Source: Carnobacterium_B sp045617425 (GTDB taxonomy: Bacteria > Bacillota > Bacilli > Lactobacillales > Carnobacteriaceae). From it: a DNA stretch of 47,167 nucleotides. Made by a program: the position numbers and the translations under genes. This document shows positions 1 through 8,073 of the stretch, in pieces. The stretch's first letter is position 1; each line of letters opens with the position of its first letter. Where the stretch lies: assembly GCF_045617425.1 (NCBI RefSeq), contig NZ_JAZLIO010000014.1:1-47167 (forward strand), given 5' to 3'. Below the pieces are notes generated by a model. The model was not told where the DNA came from and made no database searches. It was given only the letters and a program-made list of their open reading frames with translations.

Positions 1-57
1 GAACTCCCGACCGTCCGCTTAGAAGGCGGATGCTCTATCCAACTGAGCTACTGAGAC
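1..57 (-). tRNA. tRNA-Arg (anticodon TCT), 3' end cut off by the window
   Basis: Read on the minus strand, a 7-nt acceptor arm (GTCTCAG) is followed by TA, a D stem GCTC/GAGC and an anticodon stem TCCGC/GCGGA that encloses CTTCTAA, giving anticodon TCT (Arg, AGA). The variable loop and the start of the T arm (GGGAGTTC) follow, and the gene then runs off the window at position 1. Confidence 0.92.
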
Positions 58-77
58 ATGTACTAGCAACAAAATTA

Positions 78-106
78 ATTATAGGTAATAATGAATAAAA
101 AGTCAA
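78..106 (-). promoter_or_regulatory. Promoter of tRNA-Arg
   Basis: On the minus strand TTGACT (101-106) and TATAAT (78-83) are separated by 17 nt, about 20 nt upstream of the tRNA 5' end. Confidence 0.75.
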
Positions 107-157
107 CACTTTTTACGAATTAATTTAATTTTTAAAAAAGAACGTTATTTTAATCCG

Positions 158-186
158 TTGTATTTTAAAAAAACTCAGTTTACAAT
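158..186 (+). promoter_or_regulatory. Promoter of the PH-domain gene
   Basis: TTGTAT (158-163) and TACAAT (181-186) are separated by 17 nt and lie about 30 nt upstream of the start codon. Confidence 0.65.
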
Positions 187-217
187 GAGTCCATAGAAAA
201 GACAAGGAGGGTTTTTC

Positions 218-595
218 ATGGGATTAATTGGTGGCCTTTTAGGAAATGCCGGAAATATCAGTGAGAACGAAGCTAGAAAAAAATTAGTTGGTGTTATTTT
301 AGAGTCTGAAGAAATTGATTTAGCTTTTAAGTTAGTTCGTGATTTGATTATATTTACAAATAAACGACTAATCATTATCAATAAACAAGGTGTTACAGGT
401 AAAAAAATAACTTATCAATCTTTACCTTATAAATCGATCAGTCGATTTTCAGTCGAAACAACCGGACATTTTGATTTAGATGCTGAATTAAAAATTTTTA
501 TTTCTAGCGCCAATGAACCAGCTATCACACTAAAATTTACAAATGATAAACACATTACCGCTATTCAACAAGCATTGGCTGTCGCTGTCCTCTAA
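218..595 (+). CDS. PH domain-containing protein (bPH_1/DUF1696 type)
   Basis: This 125-residue protein resembles the bacterial Pleckstrin-homology family bPH_1 (formerly DUF1696). It opens with a glycine-rich segment (MGLIGGLLGNAG). A beta-rich domain follows, with the segment DLIIFTNKRLIIINKQG near residues 42-58 typical of the family; the rest (YKSISRFSVET, LKIFISS) fits alternating beta strands. There is no signal peptide or membrane segment, so it is probably cytosolic. AAGGAGGG lies 7-8 nt before the ATG, which fixes the start. It is a single-gene unit with its own promoter, ending at a terminator shared with glnA. The family has no established biochemical function; the domain call is from sequence pattern only. 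Confidence 0.8.
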   Translation: MGLIGGLLGNAGNISENEARKKLVGVILESEEIDLAFKLVRDLIIFTNKRLIIINKQGVTGKKITYQSLPYKSISRFSVETTGHFDLDAELKIFISSANEPAITLKFTNDKHITAIQQALAVAVL

Positions 596-628
596 AGCGT
601 GGTTATGAAGCGTTTAAATTTAAATCCT

Positions 629-678
629 AAACAGACAAGAAGAGCTAGGAATCCCCCCCTAGCTCTTCTTGTCTGTTT
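629..678. terminator. Bidirectional terminator between the PH gene and glnA
   Basis: A 20-bp inverted repeat (arms 629-648 and 659-678) has a C-rich loop. It sits between two convergent genes and is flanked by A and T runs, so it can serve both. Confidence 0.85.
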
Positions 679-682
679 TATT

Positions 683-2023
683 TTAATACATTTTTAAGTA
701 CTGATCTCTTTCCCATTCTGTGACTTGCTCACGGAATGCAGACCACTCTATTTTTTTCGCATTCATGAAGTTTTCATAGATGTGCCCACCTAGTCCGTCT
801 TTTATAATGCTGTCATTTGCTAAATAGCCTAATGCGTCTTGCAATGTTCCTGGTAGATCATGGATGCCATTTTCATGACGATCTTTTTCACTCATTGCAT
901 AAATATTACGGTTGACAGGTTCTGGTGCTTTCATTTCCTTTTTAATGCCATCTAATCCTGCTTTTAATAGAACAGCCATAGCTAAGTATGGGTTTGCACT
1001 AGGATCGACACTGCGCAATTCCACACGTGTAGACATCCCTCTTGATTGCGGCACACGAATCAGCGGTGAACGATTGCGACCGCTCCAAGCGATATAAACT
1101 GGCGCTTCATAGCCTGGCACAAGACGTTTGTATGAATTCACTGTAGGATTCACAATTGCTGTAAAAGCTCGAGCATGGTCTAAAATTCCAGCTAAGAATT
1201 GACGTGCTGTGTCGCTTAGTTCCATATCCCCATCTTTATCATAAAACGCATTTCCCTCTTCAGTAAATAGTGACAGATTAAAGTGCATTCCTGATCCATT
1301 AACACCATATAGTGGCTTAGGCATAAAAGTAGCATGTAATCCATGTTTGCGAGCGACTGTTTTGACAATCAATTTAAAGGTTTGAATATTGTCGCATGCC
1401 TCTACTGCACTAGCATATTTCCAATCGATTTCATGTTGTCCTGGTGCAACTTCGTGGTGACTTGCTTCAATCTCAAAACCTAAATCTTCTAATTGCAATA
1501 CGATATCGCGACGGCAATTTTCACCTAAGTCTGTTGGAGCTAAATCAAAATAACCACCAGCATCATTCAACTCTAAAGTTGGTTCATCTTTTTCATCTAA
1601 TTTAAAAAGGAAAAATTCAGGTTCAGGTCCTAAGTTAAAATCTGTAAATCCTAATTCCTTCATTTCTTTTAGTGTACGCTTTAAGTTAGAGCGAGGGTCT
1701 CCAGCAAAAGGAGTACCATCCGGATTATAGACATCACAGATTAATCGAGCGATTTTACCAGCCCCTTCAGTCGTTTCCCATGGAAAAATCAACCAAGTAT
1801 CTAAATCAGGTCTTAAGTACATATCGCTCTCTTCGATTCGTACAAATCCTTCAATTGAAGAGCCATCAAACATCAATTCATTATCCAATACTTTTTTTAA
1901 TTGACTAATAGGTACCTCGACATTTTTAATAACTCCTAAAATATCAGTAAACATTAGTCTCAAGAAACGGACATTTTCTTTCTTTGATGTTTCTTCTACT
2001 TCTTTTCTCGTGAACTTAGCCAT
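683..2023 (-). CDS. glnA: Glutamine synthetase type I, second tandem copy
   Basis: This 446-residue type I-alpha glutamine synthetase makes glutamine from glutamate, ammonia and ATP. Family signatures are all present: FDGSSIEGF (52-60), Arg62 (the feedback-inhibition residue known in Bacillus GS), PEPEFFLF (133-140), the metal/substrate segment ASHHEVAPGQHE (187-198), GSGMHFNLSLF (243-253) and the flap PGYEAPVY with its Glu at 306. An AAGGAGAG ribosome site precedes the ATG. It lies 43 nt after a glnR gene and forms glnRA with it. A second, clearly paralogous GS is at 2693-4027, with near-identical catalytic motifs but differences such as MYLRPDLD versus MILRPDLS. No inactivating change is visible, so it is probably active. 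Regulation by GlnR is expected from the operator at 2533-2549. Confidence 0.97.
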   Translation of the reverse strand: MAKFTRKEVEETSKKENVRFLRLMFTDILGVIKNVEVPISQLKKVLDNELMFDGSSIEGFVRIEESDMYLRPDLDTWLIFPWETTEGAGKIARLICDVYNPDGTPFAGDPRSNLKRTLKEMKELGFTDFNLGPEPEFFLFKLDEKDEPTLELNDAGGYFDLAPTDLGENCRRDIVLQLEDLGFEIEASHHEVAPGQHEIDWKYASAVEACDNIQTFKLIVKTVARKHGLHATFMPKPLYGVNGSGMHFNLSLFTEEGNAFYDKDGDMELSDTARQFLAGILDHARAFTAIVNPTVNSYKRLVPGYEAPVYIAWSGRNRSPLIRVPQSRGMSTRVELRSVDPSANPYLAMAVLLKAGLDGIKKEMKAPEPVNRNIYAMSEKDRHENGIHDLPGTLQDALGYLANDSIIKDGLGGHIYENFMNAKKIEWSAFREQVTEWERDQYLKMY

Positions 2024-2066
2024 ACACTTTTTCTCTCCTTTTGATTAGCGTTTCCACTATCTTATT

Positions 2067-2459
2067 TTATCCTATTCGATTTTGATCTAGAAATGAATGT
2101 GCTGTCTTAACACCCAAACCACTTACAGCTAAAAACTCATCGTGCAATATTTTACGAACGTCATCATCTGTCATCACTTTAGTTATTTCTTGCTCTCTAG
2201 CTTTTTCTTTGTTTTCTTGCAATTCATATATTCGTTTAATGCCTGCCATATTGATTCCATCAGATAAATAATCTTTAATTTCAAGAAGTACATCAATATC
2301 ATTCAAAGAATACATTCGACGGTTTCCTTCATTGCGTAATGGATGAATCAAATCTTGCTCTTCGTAATAACGTATCTGTCGGGCAGATAAATCAGTCAGT
2401 TTCATAACTGTACCAATCGGAAATACCGATCGTGAACGCCGTAGTTCTTTCTCACTCAT
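2067..2459 (-). CDS. glnR: MerR-family regulator GlnR, second copy with a diverged C-terminal tail
   Basis: This 130-residue MerR-family protein has the GlnR signature: FPIGTVMKLTDLSARQIRYY (residues 14-33), then EGNRRMYSLNDIDVLLEIK. GlnR represses nitrogen genes when feedback-inhibited GS binds its C-terminal region. The other copy (4086-4451) ends in SRFF, the tail I remember from Bacillus GlnR. This copy instead ends TAHSFLDQNRIG and has a longer charged linker (NKEKAREQEITK). The DNA-binding half is almost unchanged between the two, so both may bind the same boxes while responding differently to GS. That functional divergence is inference. GGAGGT lies 5-6 nt before the ATG. It is first gene of its own glnRA unit, with promoter at 2487-2515. 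Confidence 0.93.
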   Translation of the reverse strand: MSEKELRRSRSVFPIGTVMKLTDLSARQIRYYEEQDLIHPLRNEGNRRMYSLNDIDVLLEIKDYLSDGINMAGIKRIYELQENKEKAREQEITKVMTDDDVRKILHDEFLAVSGLGVKTAHSFLDQNRIG

Positions 2460-2486
2460 CCTAGACCTCCTTTCGATTACTTTTAT

Positions 2487-2515
2487 AGAATATCAGTCTT
2501 TTTTTTCAATGTCAA
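2487..2515 (-). promoter_or_regulatory. Promoter of the second glnRA unit
   Basis: On the minus strand TTGACA (2510-2515) and TATTCT (2487-2492) are separated by 17 nt, giving a leader of only about 20 nt before glnR. Confidence 0.85.
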
Positions 2516-2532
2516 CAAAAAAATGCATCAAA

Positions 2533-2549
2533 TGTCAGAAAACCTAACA
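2533..2549 (-). promoter_or_regulatory. GlnR operator (perfect TGTNA-N7-TNACA)
   Basis: The minus strand reads TGTTA-GGTTTTC-TGACA, an exact match to the 17-bp GlnR/TnrA consensus. It lies upstream of the -35 element, centred about 60 nt before the predicted transcription start. A TGACA half site also overlaps the -35 hexamer. Confidence 0.88.
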
Positions 2550-2635
2550 CGGTATACCGAACATTTTATTTGAATAAAATTAGTTCGTTCCGATTAAAAA
2601 TAAAAAATCGAACTATACCAATTATAAAAATATAA

Positions 2636-2674
2636 AAAAAGAACCTGTGAATAGCTTATCCACAGGTTCTTTTT
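2636..2674 (-). terminator. Terminator of the first glnRA unit
   Basis: The inverted repeat has arms 2636-2649 and 2661-2674 and extends inward with one mismatch. On the minus strand it is followed by a T-rich tract. It lies 18 nt after the glnA stop codon and separates the two glnRA units. Confidence 0.85.
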
Positions 2675-2692
2675 GAATTTTTATTAAATAGG

Positions 2693-4027
2693 TTAATATA
2701 GCGTTAGGTACTTATCTTTTTCCCATTCAGAAACTTGCTCACGATATGCAGCCCATTCTATCTGTTTGGCACTGACAAAACTTTTATAAATGTGATTTCC
2801 TAATGCATTTTGCACAACTTTATCTTCTTGCAAGTATTTTACAGCATTGTGTAATGTAGAAGGAAGATCTTTTATGCCTTTTTTATATCTTTCTTCTGAA
2901 GACATACGGTAAATATTACGGTCGATTGGGTGCGGGACGCTACTTTCTTTCTTCACGCCATCTAATCCTGATTCCAATAATACTGCTACGGCTAAATAAG
3001 GATTTGCACTAGGATCTACACTTCGCAACTCTATTCTTGTAGACACCCCTCTCGAACTCGGAATACGCACTAGAGGTGAACGATTGCGAGCACTCCATGC
3101 AATGTATACGGGCGCTTCGTACCCAGGAATCAACCGTTTATAAGAATTGACAGTTGGGTTACAAATTGCTGTATAGCCTAAAGCATGATCCAATATACCT
3201 GCTAAGAAGTGATAAGCTGTTTTACTTAAACCAAGTTCATCCGATTCATCACAAAATACATTTCCTTGACTGTTAAACAAAGACATATTAAAGTGCATTC
3301 CAGATCCACCTACTCCTAATAAAGGTTTAGGCATAAAAGTAGCATGTAGCCCATGTTTACGCGCGACAGTTTTAACAATCAACTTAAAGGTTTGGATATT
3401 GTCACAAGCTTCTACTGCATTCGCGTATTTCCAATCAATTTCATGTTGACCTGGAGCTGTTTCATGATGGCTGGCTTCAATTTCAAAACCTAAGTCTTCA
3501 AGTTGCAAAACAATATCACGACGACAATTTTCACCTAGATCCGTTGGTGCAAAATCAAAATAGCCGCCATTATCATTTAATTCAGTTGTTGGTTTTCCAT
3601 TCTCATCTAATTTAAATAAGAAAAATTCTGGTTCAGGTCCTAAATTAAAATCTGTATAGCCTTGTTCTTCCATTTCTTTCAGAACACGTTTCAAATTATT
3701 TCTAGGATCTCCTGAAAAAGGAGTACCATCCGGGTTATAGATATCACAAATCAAGCGAGCAACTTTTCCATTTACTTCTTCCCAAGGGAAAATCAACCAA
3801 GTAGACAGATCAGGGCGTAAAATCATATCACTCTCTTCAATTCTTACGAACCCATCAATGGACGAACCATCAAACATCATTTTGTTTTCCATAACTTTTT
3901 CCAATTGACTAATTGGAACCTCAACATTTTTGATGGTTCCGTCAATATCTGTAAACATCAATCTTAAATATCGAACATTTTGTTCCTTAGCACTAGTTTC
4001 TATTTCTTTGCGTGTAAAATTCTTCAT
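2693..4027 (-). CDS. glnA: Glutamine synthetase type I, copy at the conserved ynbB-glnRA locus
   Basis: This 444-residue type I-alpha glutamine synthetase is paralogous to 683-2023. It carries FDGSSIDGF (52-60), Arg62, PEPEFFLFKL, ASHHETAPGQHE, GSGMHFNMSLF and the flap PGYEAPVY. It follows glnR (4086-4451) by 58 nt, and upstream of that lies ynbB, the same order as in Bacillus, so this is likely the ancestral copy. Most differences from the sister copy are conservative and scattered along the whole length, which points to an old duplication rather than a recent one. CTCCC is the only purine-rich complement near the start, giving a moderate ribosome site (GGGAG). Catalytic residues look intact. 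Confidence 0.97.
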   Translation of the reverse strand: MKNFTRKEIETSAKEQNVRYLRLMFTDIDGTIKNVEVPISQLEKVMENKMMFDGSSIDGFVRIEESDMILRPDLSTWLIFPWEEVNGKVARLICDIYNPDGTPFSGDPRNNLKRVLKEMEEQGYTDFNLGPEPEFFLFKLDENGKPTTELNDNGGYFDFAPTDLGENCRRDIVLQLEDLGFEIEASHHETAPGQHEIDWKYANAVEACDNIQTFKLIVKTVARKHGLHATFMPKPLLGVGGSGMHFNMSLFNSQGNVFCDESDELGLSKTAYHFLAGILDHALGYTAICNPTVNSYKRLIPGYEAPVYIAWSARNRSPLVRIPSSRGVSTRIELRSVDPSANPYLAVAVLLESGLDGVKKESSVPHPIDRNIYRMSSEERYKKGIKDLPSTLHNAVKYLQEDKVVQNALGNHIYKSFVSAKQIEWAAYREQVSEWEKDKYLTLY

Positions 4028-4085
4028 TTTGGTTATCTTTACTCCCTTTTATAATAATTTTTTTCTATATGTTCCCTACGAAAAA

Positions 4086-4451
4086 TTAAAAGAAGCGCGA
4101 AGGACCTTTTGGATTCATTCCTCGTAGAGCTAAAAACTCATCTTGTAAAATTCGACGAACATCTTCATCCGTTAACACAGACTGCTCTTCGTTTTCAACT
4201 TCTTTTTCTTTTAATTCATAGATACGCTTTATTCCTGCCATATTGATGCCATCTGCTAAATAGTCTTTGATTTCCAAAAGAATATCTATATCATTTAAAG
4301 AATACATTCTTCTATTCCCCTCATTACGTTCAGGAGAAATCAATTCTTGTTCTTCGTAATACCGAATTTGACGTGCAGATAAGTCCGTCAATGTCATGAC
4401 TGTTCCAATTGGAAACACAGACATGGAACGCCTTAGCTCTTTCTCGTTCAT
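4086..4451 (-). CDS. glnR: MerR-family regulator GlnR, canonical copy
   Basis: This 121-residue GlnR has an N-terminal winged helix (FPIGTVMTLTDLSARQIRYY, residues 13-32), EGNRRMYSLNDIDILLEIKDY, a short acidic linker and a C-terminal tail ending GPSRFF. In Bacillus, the C-terminal tail of GlnR is autoinhibitory and is relieved by feedback-inhibited GS; the SRFF end matches that tail as I recall it. It lies directly downstream of ynbB, the usual position in Firmicutes. GGGAGGAT precedes the ATG. It is expected to repress its own operon through the box at 4502-4517. Confidence 0.95.
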   Translation of the reverse strand: MNEKELRRSMSVFPIGTVMTLTDLSARQIRYYEEQELISPERNEGNRRMYSLNDIDILLEIKDYLADGINMAGIKRIYELKEKEVENEEQSVLTDEDVRRILQDEFLALRGMNPKGPSRFF

Positions 4452-4478
4452 GAGGATCCTCCCATCTAGCCTATTACT

Positions 4479-4507
4479 ACAGTAACAATCTCTTTTTAAA
4501 ATGTCAA
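4479..4507 (-). promoter_or_regulatory. Promoter of the first glnRA unit
   Basis: On the minus strand TTGACA (4502-4507) and TACTGT (4479-4484) are separated by 17 nt. The -10 is weaker than that of the sister unit. Confidence 0.65.
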
Positions 4508-4517
4508 AAATCTTACA
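4502..4517 (-). promoter_or_regulatory. Imperfect GlnR operator (spacer 6 instead of 7) over the -35 element
   Basis: The minus strand reads TGTAA-GATTTT-TGACA. Both half sites match the GlnR consensus but the spacer is one base short. The site overlaps the -35 hexamer, unlike the perfect box of the sister unit, which lies upstream. Confidence 0.6.
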
Positions 4518-4559
4518 TCACCGAACTCTATTTCAATAACACTCAACGCTTAGAGCATT

Positions 4560-5816
4560 CTAAGCTTGGAAAAATAATTCTTCCACAGCAGAACTAACCG
4601 CTAACTTGACATGCTCATATGTCAAACCACCTTGGACATATAAGGTATATGGAGCACGAATAGGGCCATCAGCTGTTAATTCCATACTTGATCCCTGGAT
4701 AAAGGTTCCCGCCGCCATAATAACATCATCTTCATAACCAGGCATGTAAGCTCCAATAGGAGAAACATGAGCATTGATGGGAGAATATTTTTGAATCGTC
4801 TGTGCAAATTTAACCATTTTTTCTTTGTCATTCAACGAAATCATTTGAATTAAATCTGTCCGTTTATCATTCCATTTTGGCGTACTTTCAATTCCACAAG
4901 CATCTAAAAGAGCAGCTGTATAAACAGCTCCTTTTATAGCTTCACCCACTGTATGAGGAGCCATAAAAAAGCCTTGATACATTTCTTGCAAGCTATATAA
5001 AGAGGCCCCAGCTTCTCTACCAATACCAGGAGTAGTCAAGCGATACCCGCAAGCTTCAATCAATTCTTTTTTTCCGACAATGTACCCACCCGTTTTAGCT
5101 AAACCTCCGCCTGGATTCTTGATCAATGATCCAGCCATCAAATCTGCTCCAACTTCGATGGGTTCTAGCTCTTCTACGAACTCCCCATAACAATTATCAA
5201 CAAAGACAATGATTTCTGGATTGATTCCTTTAACATATTGAATCATTTCTTCAATCTGGCTTATTGTAAACGACGGTCTGCTTGCATAACCCCTAGAACG
5301 TTGGATAGCGACCATTTTTGTTTTCGCAGTTATTTTTTCTTTTATTGTTTCGAAATCCACTGCTCCATCTGACAATAAGTCTGCCTGATCAAAACCCATT
5401 TGGTATTCTTTAAATGATCCAATGCCATTTCCAGTAACACCTACGATTTCAAGTAATGTATCATAAGGAGTCCCGGTGATATACAACAAATCATCTCCCG
5501 GGCGCATTACACCAAATAAAGCCGTAGAGATAGCGTGTGTACCAGAAATGATCTGTGGTCGAACTAAACCTGCTTCAGCTCCAAAGACTTCAGCGTATAC
5601 TCCCTCTAAAGCATCTCTTCCGAAATCATCGTATCCATATCCTGTGGAGGGTGTAAAATGTTGTTCCGTAATTTTTTTATTTCTAAAACTTTGCAAAACT
5701 TTATTTTGATTGAATAATGCTATTTCATGAATCTGATCATGGATAGGCTTGATTTTTTCCTCTACGGATTTAATTTTTTTTATTAATTCGGGTGCATAGT
5801 GCTTGTTCCAACTCAT
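4560..5816 (-). CDS. ynbB: PLP-dependent YnbB family protein (annotated as aluminium resistance / methionine gamma-lyase family)
   Basis: This protein of about 418 residues belongs to the fold-type I PLP enzymes that databases call aluminium resistance protein or cystathionine beta-lyase family. The PLP region is GSLIKNPGGGLAKTGGYIVG, with the Schiff-base lysine in SLIKNPGG, preceded by the cofactor aspartate in VFVDNCYGEFVE. The true reaction of this family is unproven. I start at the ATG at 5816 because it overlaps the hflX stop (ATGA), suggesting translational coupling; an upstream in-frame ATG at 5840 is less likely. It sits between hflX and glnR, as in Bacillus, and its stop is 109 bp before glnR, which has its own promoter. 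Confidence 0.88.
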   Translation of the reverse strand: MSWNKHYAPELIKKIKSVEEKIKPIHDQIHEIALFNQNKVLQSFRNKKITEQHFTPSTGYGYDDFGRDALEGVYAEVFGAEAGLVRPQIISGTHAISTALFGVMRPGDDLLYITGTPYDTLLEIVGVTGNGIGSFKEYQMGFDQADLLSDGAVDFETIKEKITAKTKMVAIQRSRGYASRPSFTISQIEEMIQYVKGINPEIIVFVDNCYGEFVEELEPIEVGADLMAGSLIKNPGGGLAKTGGYIVGKKELIEACGYRLTTPGIGREAGASLYSLQEMYQGFFMAPHTVGEAIKGAVYTAALLDACGIESTPKWNDKRTDLIQMISLNDKEKMVKFAQTIQKYSPINAHVSPIGAYMPGYEDDVIMAAGTFIQGSSMELTADGPIRAPYTLYVQGGLTYEHVKLAVSSAVEELFFQA

Positions 5817-7075
5817 GACGTTTGATTCTCTCCATTCCATTTCGACTCTGCTTTCGCATAGCCTTTTACTACATAAACATTTTTTTCTTCATCGTATTCT
5901 TCGGAATCAACAAGTGTTTCTCTTTTTAATCGAACTAACTGCTCTCCATGACTAACTTCAACTTCAATCCGGTATGGGACCATCAATTCTTTCATTTTAT
6001 TCATGATCTCAGACAGCAATTGATCAATATCTTCAGGAACATTCGCTGAGATAAAAACATTAGGGAAAAGCGAAGGATAGAATGCACCCTCAACGAGATC
6101 TTTTTTATTATATACAGTGATCATTGGAATAGATTCCATCCCTAATTCTTTCAACAATTGAACTACCGTCTGTTCATGTCCCGCCATATTCTCAGCAGAA
6201 GCATCTACTACATGCAGCAATAGATCGACACCCTTCGTTTCTTCTAACGTTGATTTAAAGGATTCAATTAATTGGGTTGGCAAATCTTGAATAAAACCAA
6301 CGGTATCCGTTAATGTAACCGTCATTCCACTTGGCAACAATAATTGACGAGTTAACGGATCTAAGGTGGCAAACAATTGATTTTCTTCGTACGTATCTGC
6401 TTGAGTTAACTTGTTTAATAACGTTGATTTCCCAGCATTTGTATAACCCATTAAACCAATTTGAAAGGTTCCACTCTCCTTACGTTGTTCACGCGTGCGG
6501 CTACGATGCTTCTCGGTTTCAGCAAGATCTCTTTTGATATCAGTAATTTGATCACGAATATGACGACGATCCGTTTCTAATTTTGTTTCCCCCGGACCAC
6601 GTGTTCCAATTCCTCCACCTAACCGTGACAAATTGATTCCTTGGCCAGCTAATCGCGGCAACAAATATTGCAGTTGAGCTAACTCAACTTGTAATTTACC
6701 TTCTTTACTTTTAGCCCGCATTGCAAAAATATCTAAGATCAGTTGAATACGGTCAATCACTTTCACATCATCCAAAAGAAGTTTTTGAATGTTTCTTGTT
6801 TGTCCAGGTGTTAGACCTTGATTAAAGATAACAGTATCTGCTTCTAATTCATCCACTAAAGAAATCAACTCTTCCATTTTTCCTTTGCCTAAAAAGGTAC
6901 GTGAATCGACTCGATCTCTTTTTTGGGTAAGTTCCCCTACTACTTCTCCAAGTGCTGTTTCTGTTAGTTGTGCTAATTCTGTCAACGAATAACGAAAATC
7001 TTGATCGTTTTCTCTTGTTTGCACCCCAACGAGTATGACACGCTCTACCGTTTCAGCAGTTTCTTTTGTTTCCAT
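5813..7075 (-). CDS. hflX: Ribosome-associated GTPase HflX
   Basis: This GTPase of about 420 residues binds 50S subunits and splits stalled ribosomes in studied species. An N-terminal HflX domain contains DRVDSRTFLGKGK, and a glycine-rich hinge reads GGGIGTRGPGETKLETDRR. It is followed by the G domain: G1 GYTNAGKS, switch region ATLDPLTRQ, G3 DTVGFIQDLP and G4 NKKD. I start at the ATG at 7075, which has AAGG 8 nt upstream; a GTG at 7084 is too close to that site. It lies 43 bp downstream of miaA and its stop overlaps the next start by 4 nt, so miaA-hflX-ynbB is probably one operon. Confidence 0.95.
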   Translation of the reverse strand: METKETAETVERVILVGVQTRENDQDFRYSLTELAQLTETALGEVVGELTQKRDRVDSRTFLGKGKMEELISLVDELEADTVIFNQGLTPGQTRNIQKLLLDDVKVIDRIQLILDIFAMRAKSKEGKLQVELAQLQYLLPRLAGQGINLSRLGGGIGTRGPGETKLETDRRHIRDQITDIKRDLAETEKHRSRTREQRKESGTFQIGLMGYTNAGKSTLLNKLTQADTYEENQLFATLDPLTRQLLLPSGMTVTLTDTVGFIQDLPTQLIESFKSTLEETKGVDLLLHVVDASAENMAGHEQTVVQLLKELGMESIPMITVYNKKDLVEGAFYPSLFPNVFISANVPEDIDQLLSEIMNKMKELMVPYRIEVEVSHGEQLVRLKRETLVDSEEYDEEKNVYVVKGYAKAESKWNGENQTS

Positions 7076-7118
7076 TCCATTCACCTTCTATTCTAGTATT
7101 TTAACAATAAAATTATAC

Positions 7119-8057
7119 TTATTCTTTTAAAAATCTTTTCACTTCGTTTTTTATTTGCTCCTCTTCTTCGGGAGAAGCCAATAAATCAAACCATTCTACG
7201 TTGTCTAATCGATTTTTAAACCATGTAAGTTGACGTTTAGCGTATCTTCTTGAGTTCTGTTGGATTGCTTCTTTCGCTTCTTGCAAACTAGCTTTTTTTT
7301 CAAAATAAGGAACCAATTCTTTGTACCCGATTCCCCTTGAAGCTTGGGCGTCTGGCAACTGTTGTTGATACAGCCACTCAGCTTCTTGAATCAATCCTTT
7401 TTCAAGCATATGATCTACACGGAGATTGATTCTCTTATACAATTCTTCTCGGTTAGTCGTTAACCCAATAATTTTAGCATCATAGAGCAGTTCTTTCTCT
7501 TTGCGTTCACTTTGGTAACTAGAAAAGGGTTGACCAGTTACATGATACACTTCAAGAGCACGAATGACACGTCGCCGATTATTAAAATGGATATTTGCAG
7601 CAGAAATAGGGTCCACATTAATTAACTGTTCCCATAAATAGCGATTGCCTTTTTCTATAGCTAATGCTTCCTGTGCTTCACGAAAAGCTGGATCATTATC
7701 ACCACTGCCGCCAAAGGTTACATCATATAACAAAGATTCAATGTACAACCCCGTACCACCCACAATAATCGGCACTTTTCCTCTAGCAGAAATTTTCTCA
7801 ATCAAAAACCGCGCTCGTTTTTGAAAATCAGATACTGAATAACTCGTTGTAACATCTACTTCATCAATTAAGTAATGCGGGATTTCTTGCTGTTCTTCTT
7901 TGGAAACTTTAGCTGTTCCAATGGTTAAGTTGCGGTAAATCTGCATAGAATCACCGCTGATGATCTCACCGTTGACAACTTTAGCTAACGAGAGGCTTAG
8001 GCTTGTTTTCCCAACAGCCGTGGGTCCTACAATAATAATGATTTTTTTCTTATTCAC
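7119..8057 (-). CDS. miaA: tRNA dimethylallyltransferase
   Basis: MiaA transfers the dimethylallyl group from DMAPP to A37 of tRNAs that read codons starting with U. The P-loop GPTAVGKTSLS lies at the N-terminus, followed by GEIISGDSMQIYRNLTIGTAK, the substrate segment VGGTGLYIESLLYD and NNRRRVIRALEVY; KRQLTWFKNR is the C-terminal signature. The best start is GTG at 8057, because AAGGAG lies exactly 6 nt before it, giving a protein of about 312 residues that begins VNKKKIIIIVGPT. In-frame ATGs at 8096 and 8072 would overlap the GDPD gene or lack a good ribosome site. It follows the GDPD gene by 16 bp. Confidence 0.95.
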   Translation of the reverse strand: MNKKKIIIIVGPTAVGKTSLSLSLAKVVNGEIISGDSMQIYRNLTIGTAKVSKEEQQEIPHYLIDEVDVTTSYSVSDFQKRARFLIEKISARGKVPIIVGGTGLYIESLLYDVTFGGSGDNDPAFREAQEALAIEKGNRYLWEQLINVDPISAANIHFNNRRRVIRALEVYHVTGQPFSSYQSERKEKELLYDAKIIGLTTNREELYKRINLRVDHMLEKGLIQEAEWLYQQQLPDAQASRGIGYKELVPYFEKKASLQEAKEAIQQNSRRYAKRQLTWFKNRLDNVEWFDLLASPEEEEQIKNEVKRFLKE

Positions 8058-8073
8058 GCTATTCTCCTTCATA

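Noticed and set aside
2067..2459. Frameshift as cause of the different GlnR tail
   Set aside because: The frame is open from a good ribosome site to a stop, and the linker also differs throughout. I see no simple one-base change that restores the SRFF end, but I could not test every frame by alignment.
2585..2612. AGTTCG/CGAACT inverted repeat as an extra operator
   Set aside because: It has a long AT-rich centre, lies between the terminator of one unit and the box of the next, and shows no match to a known operator.
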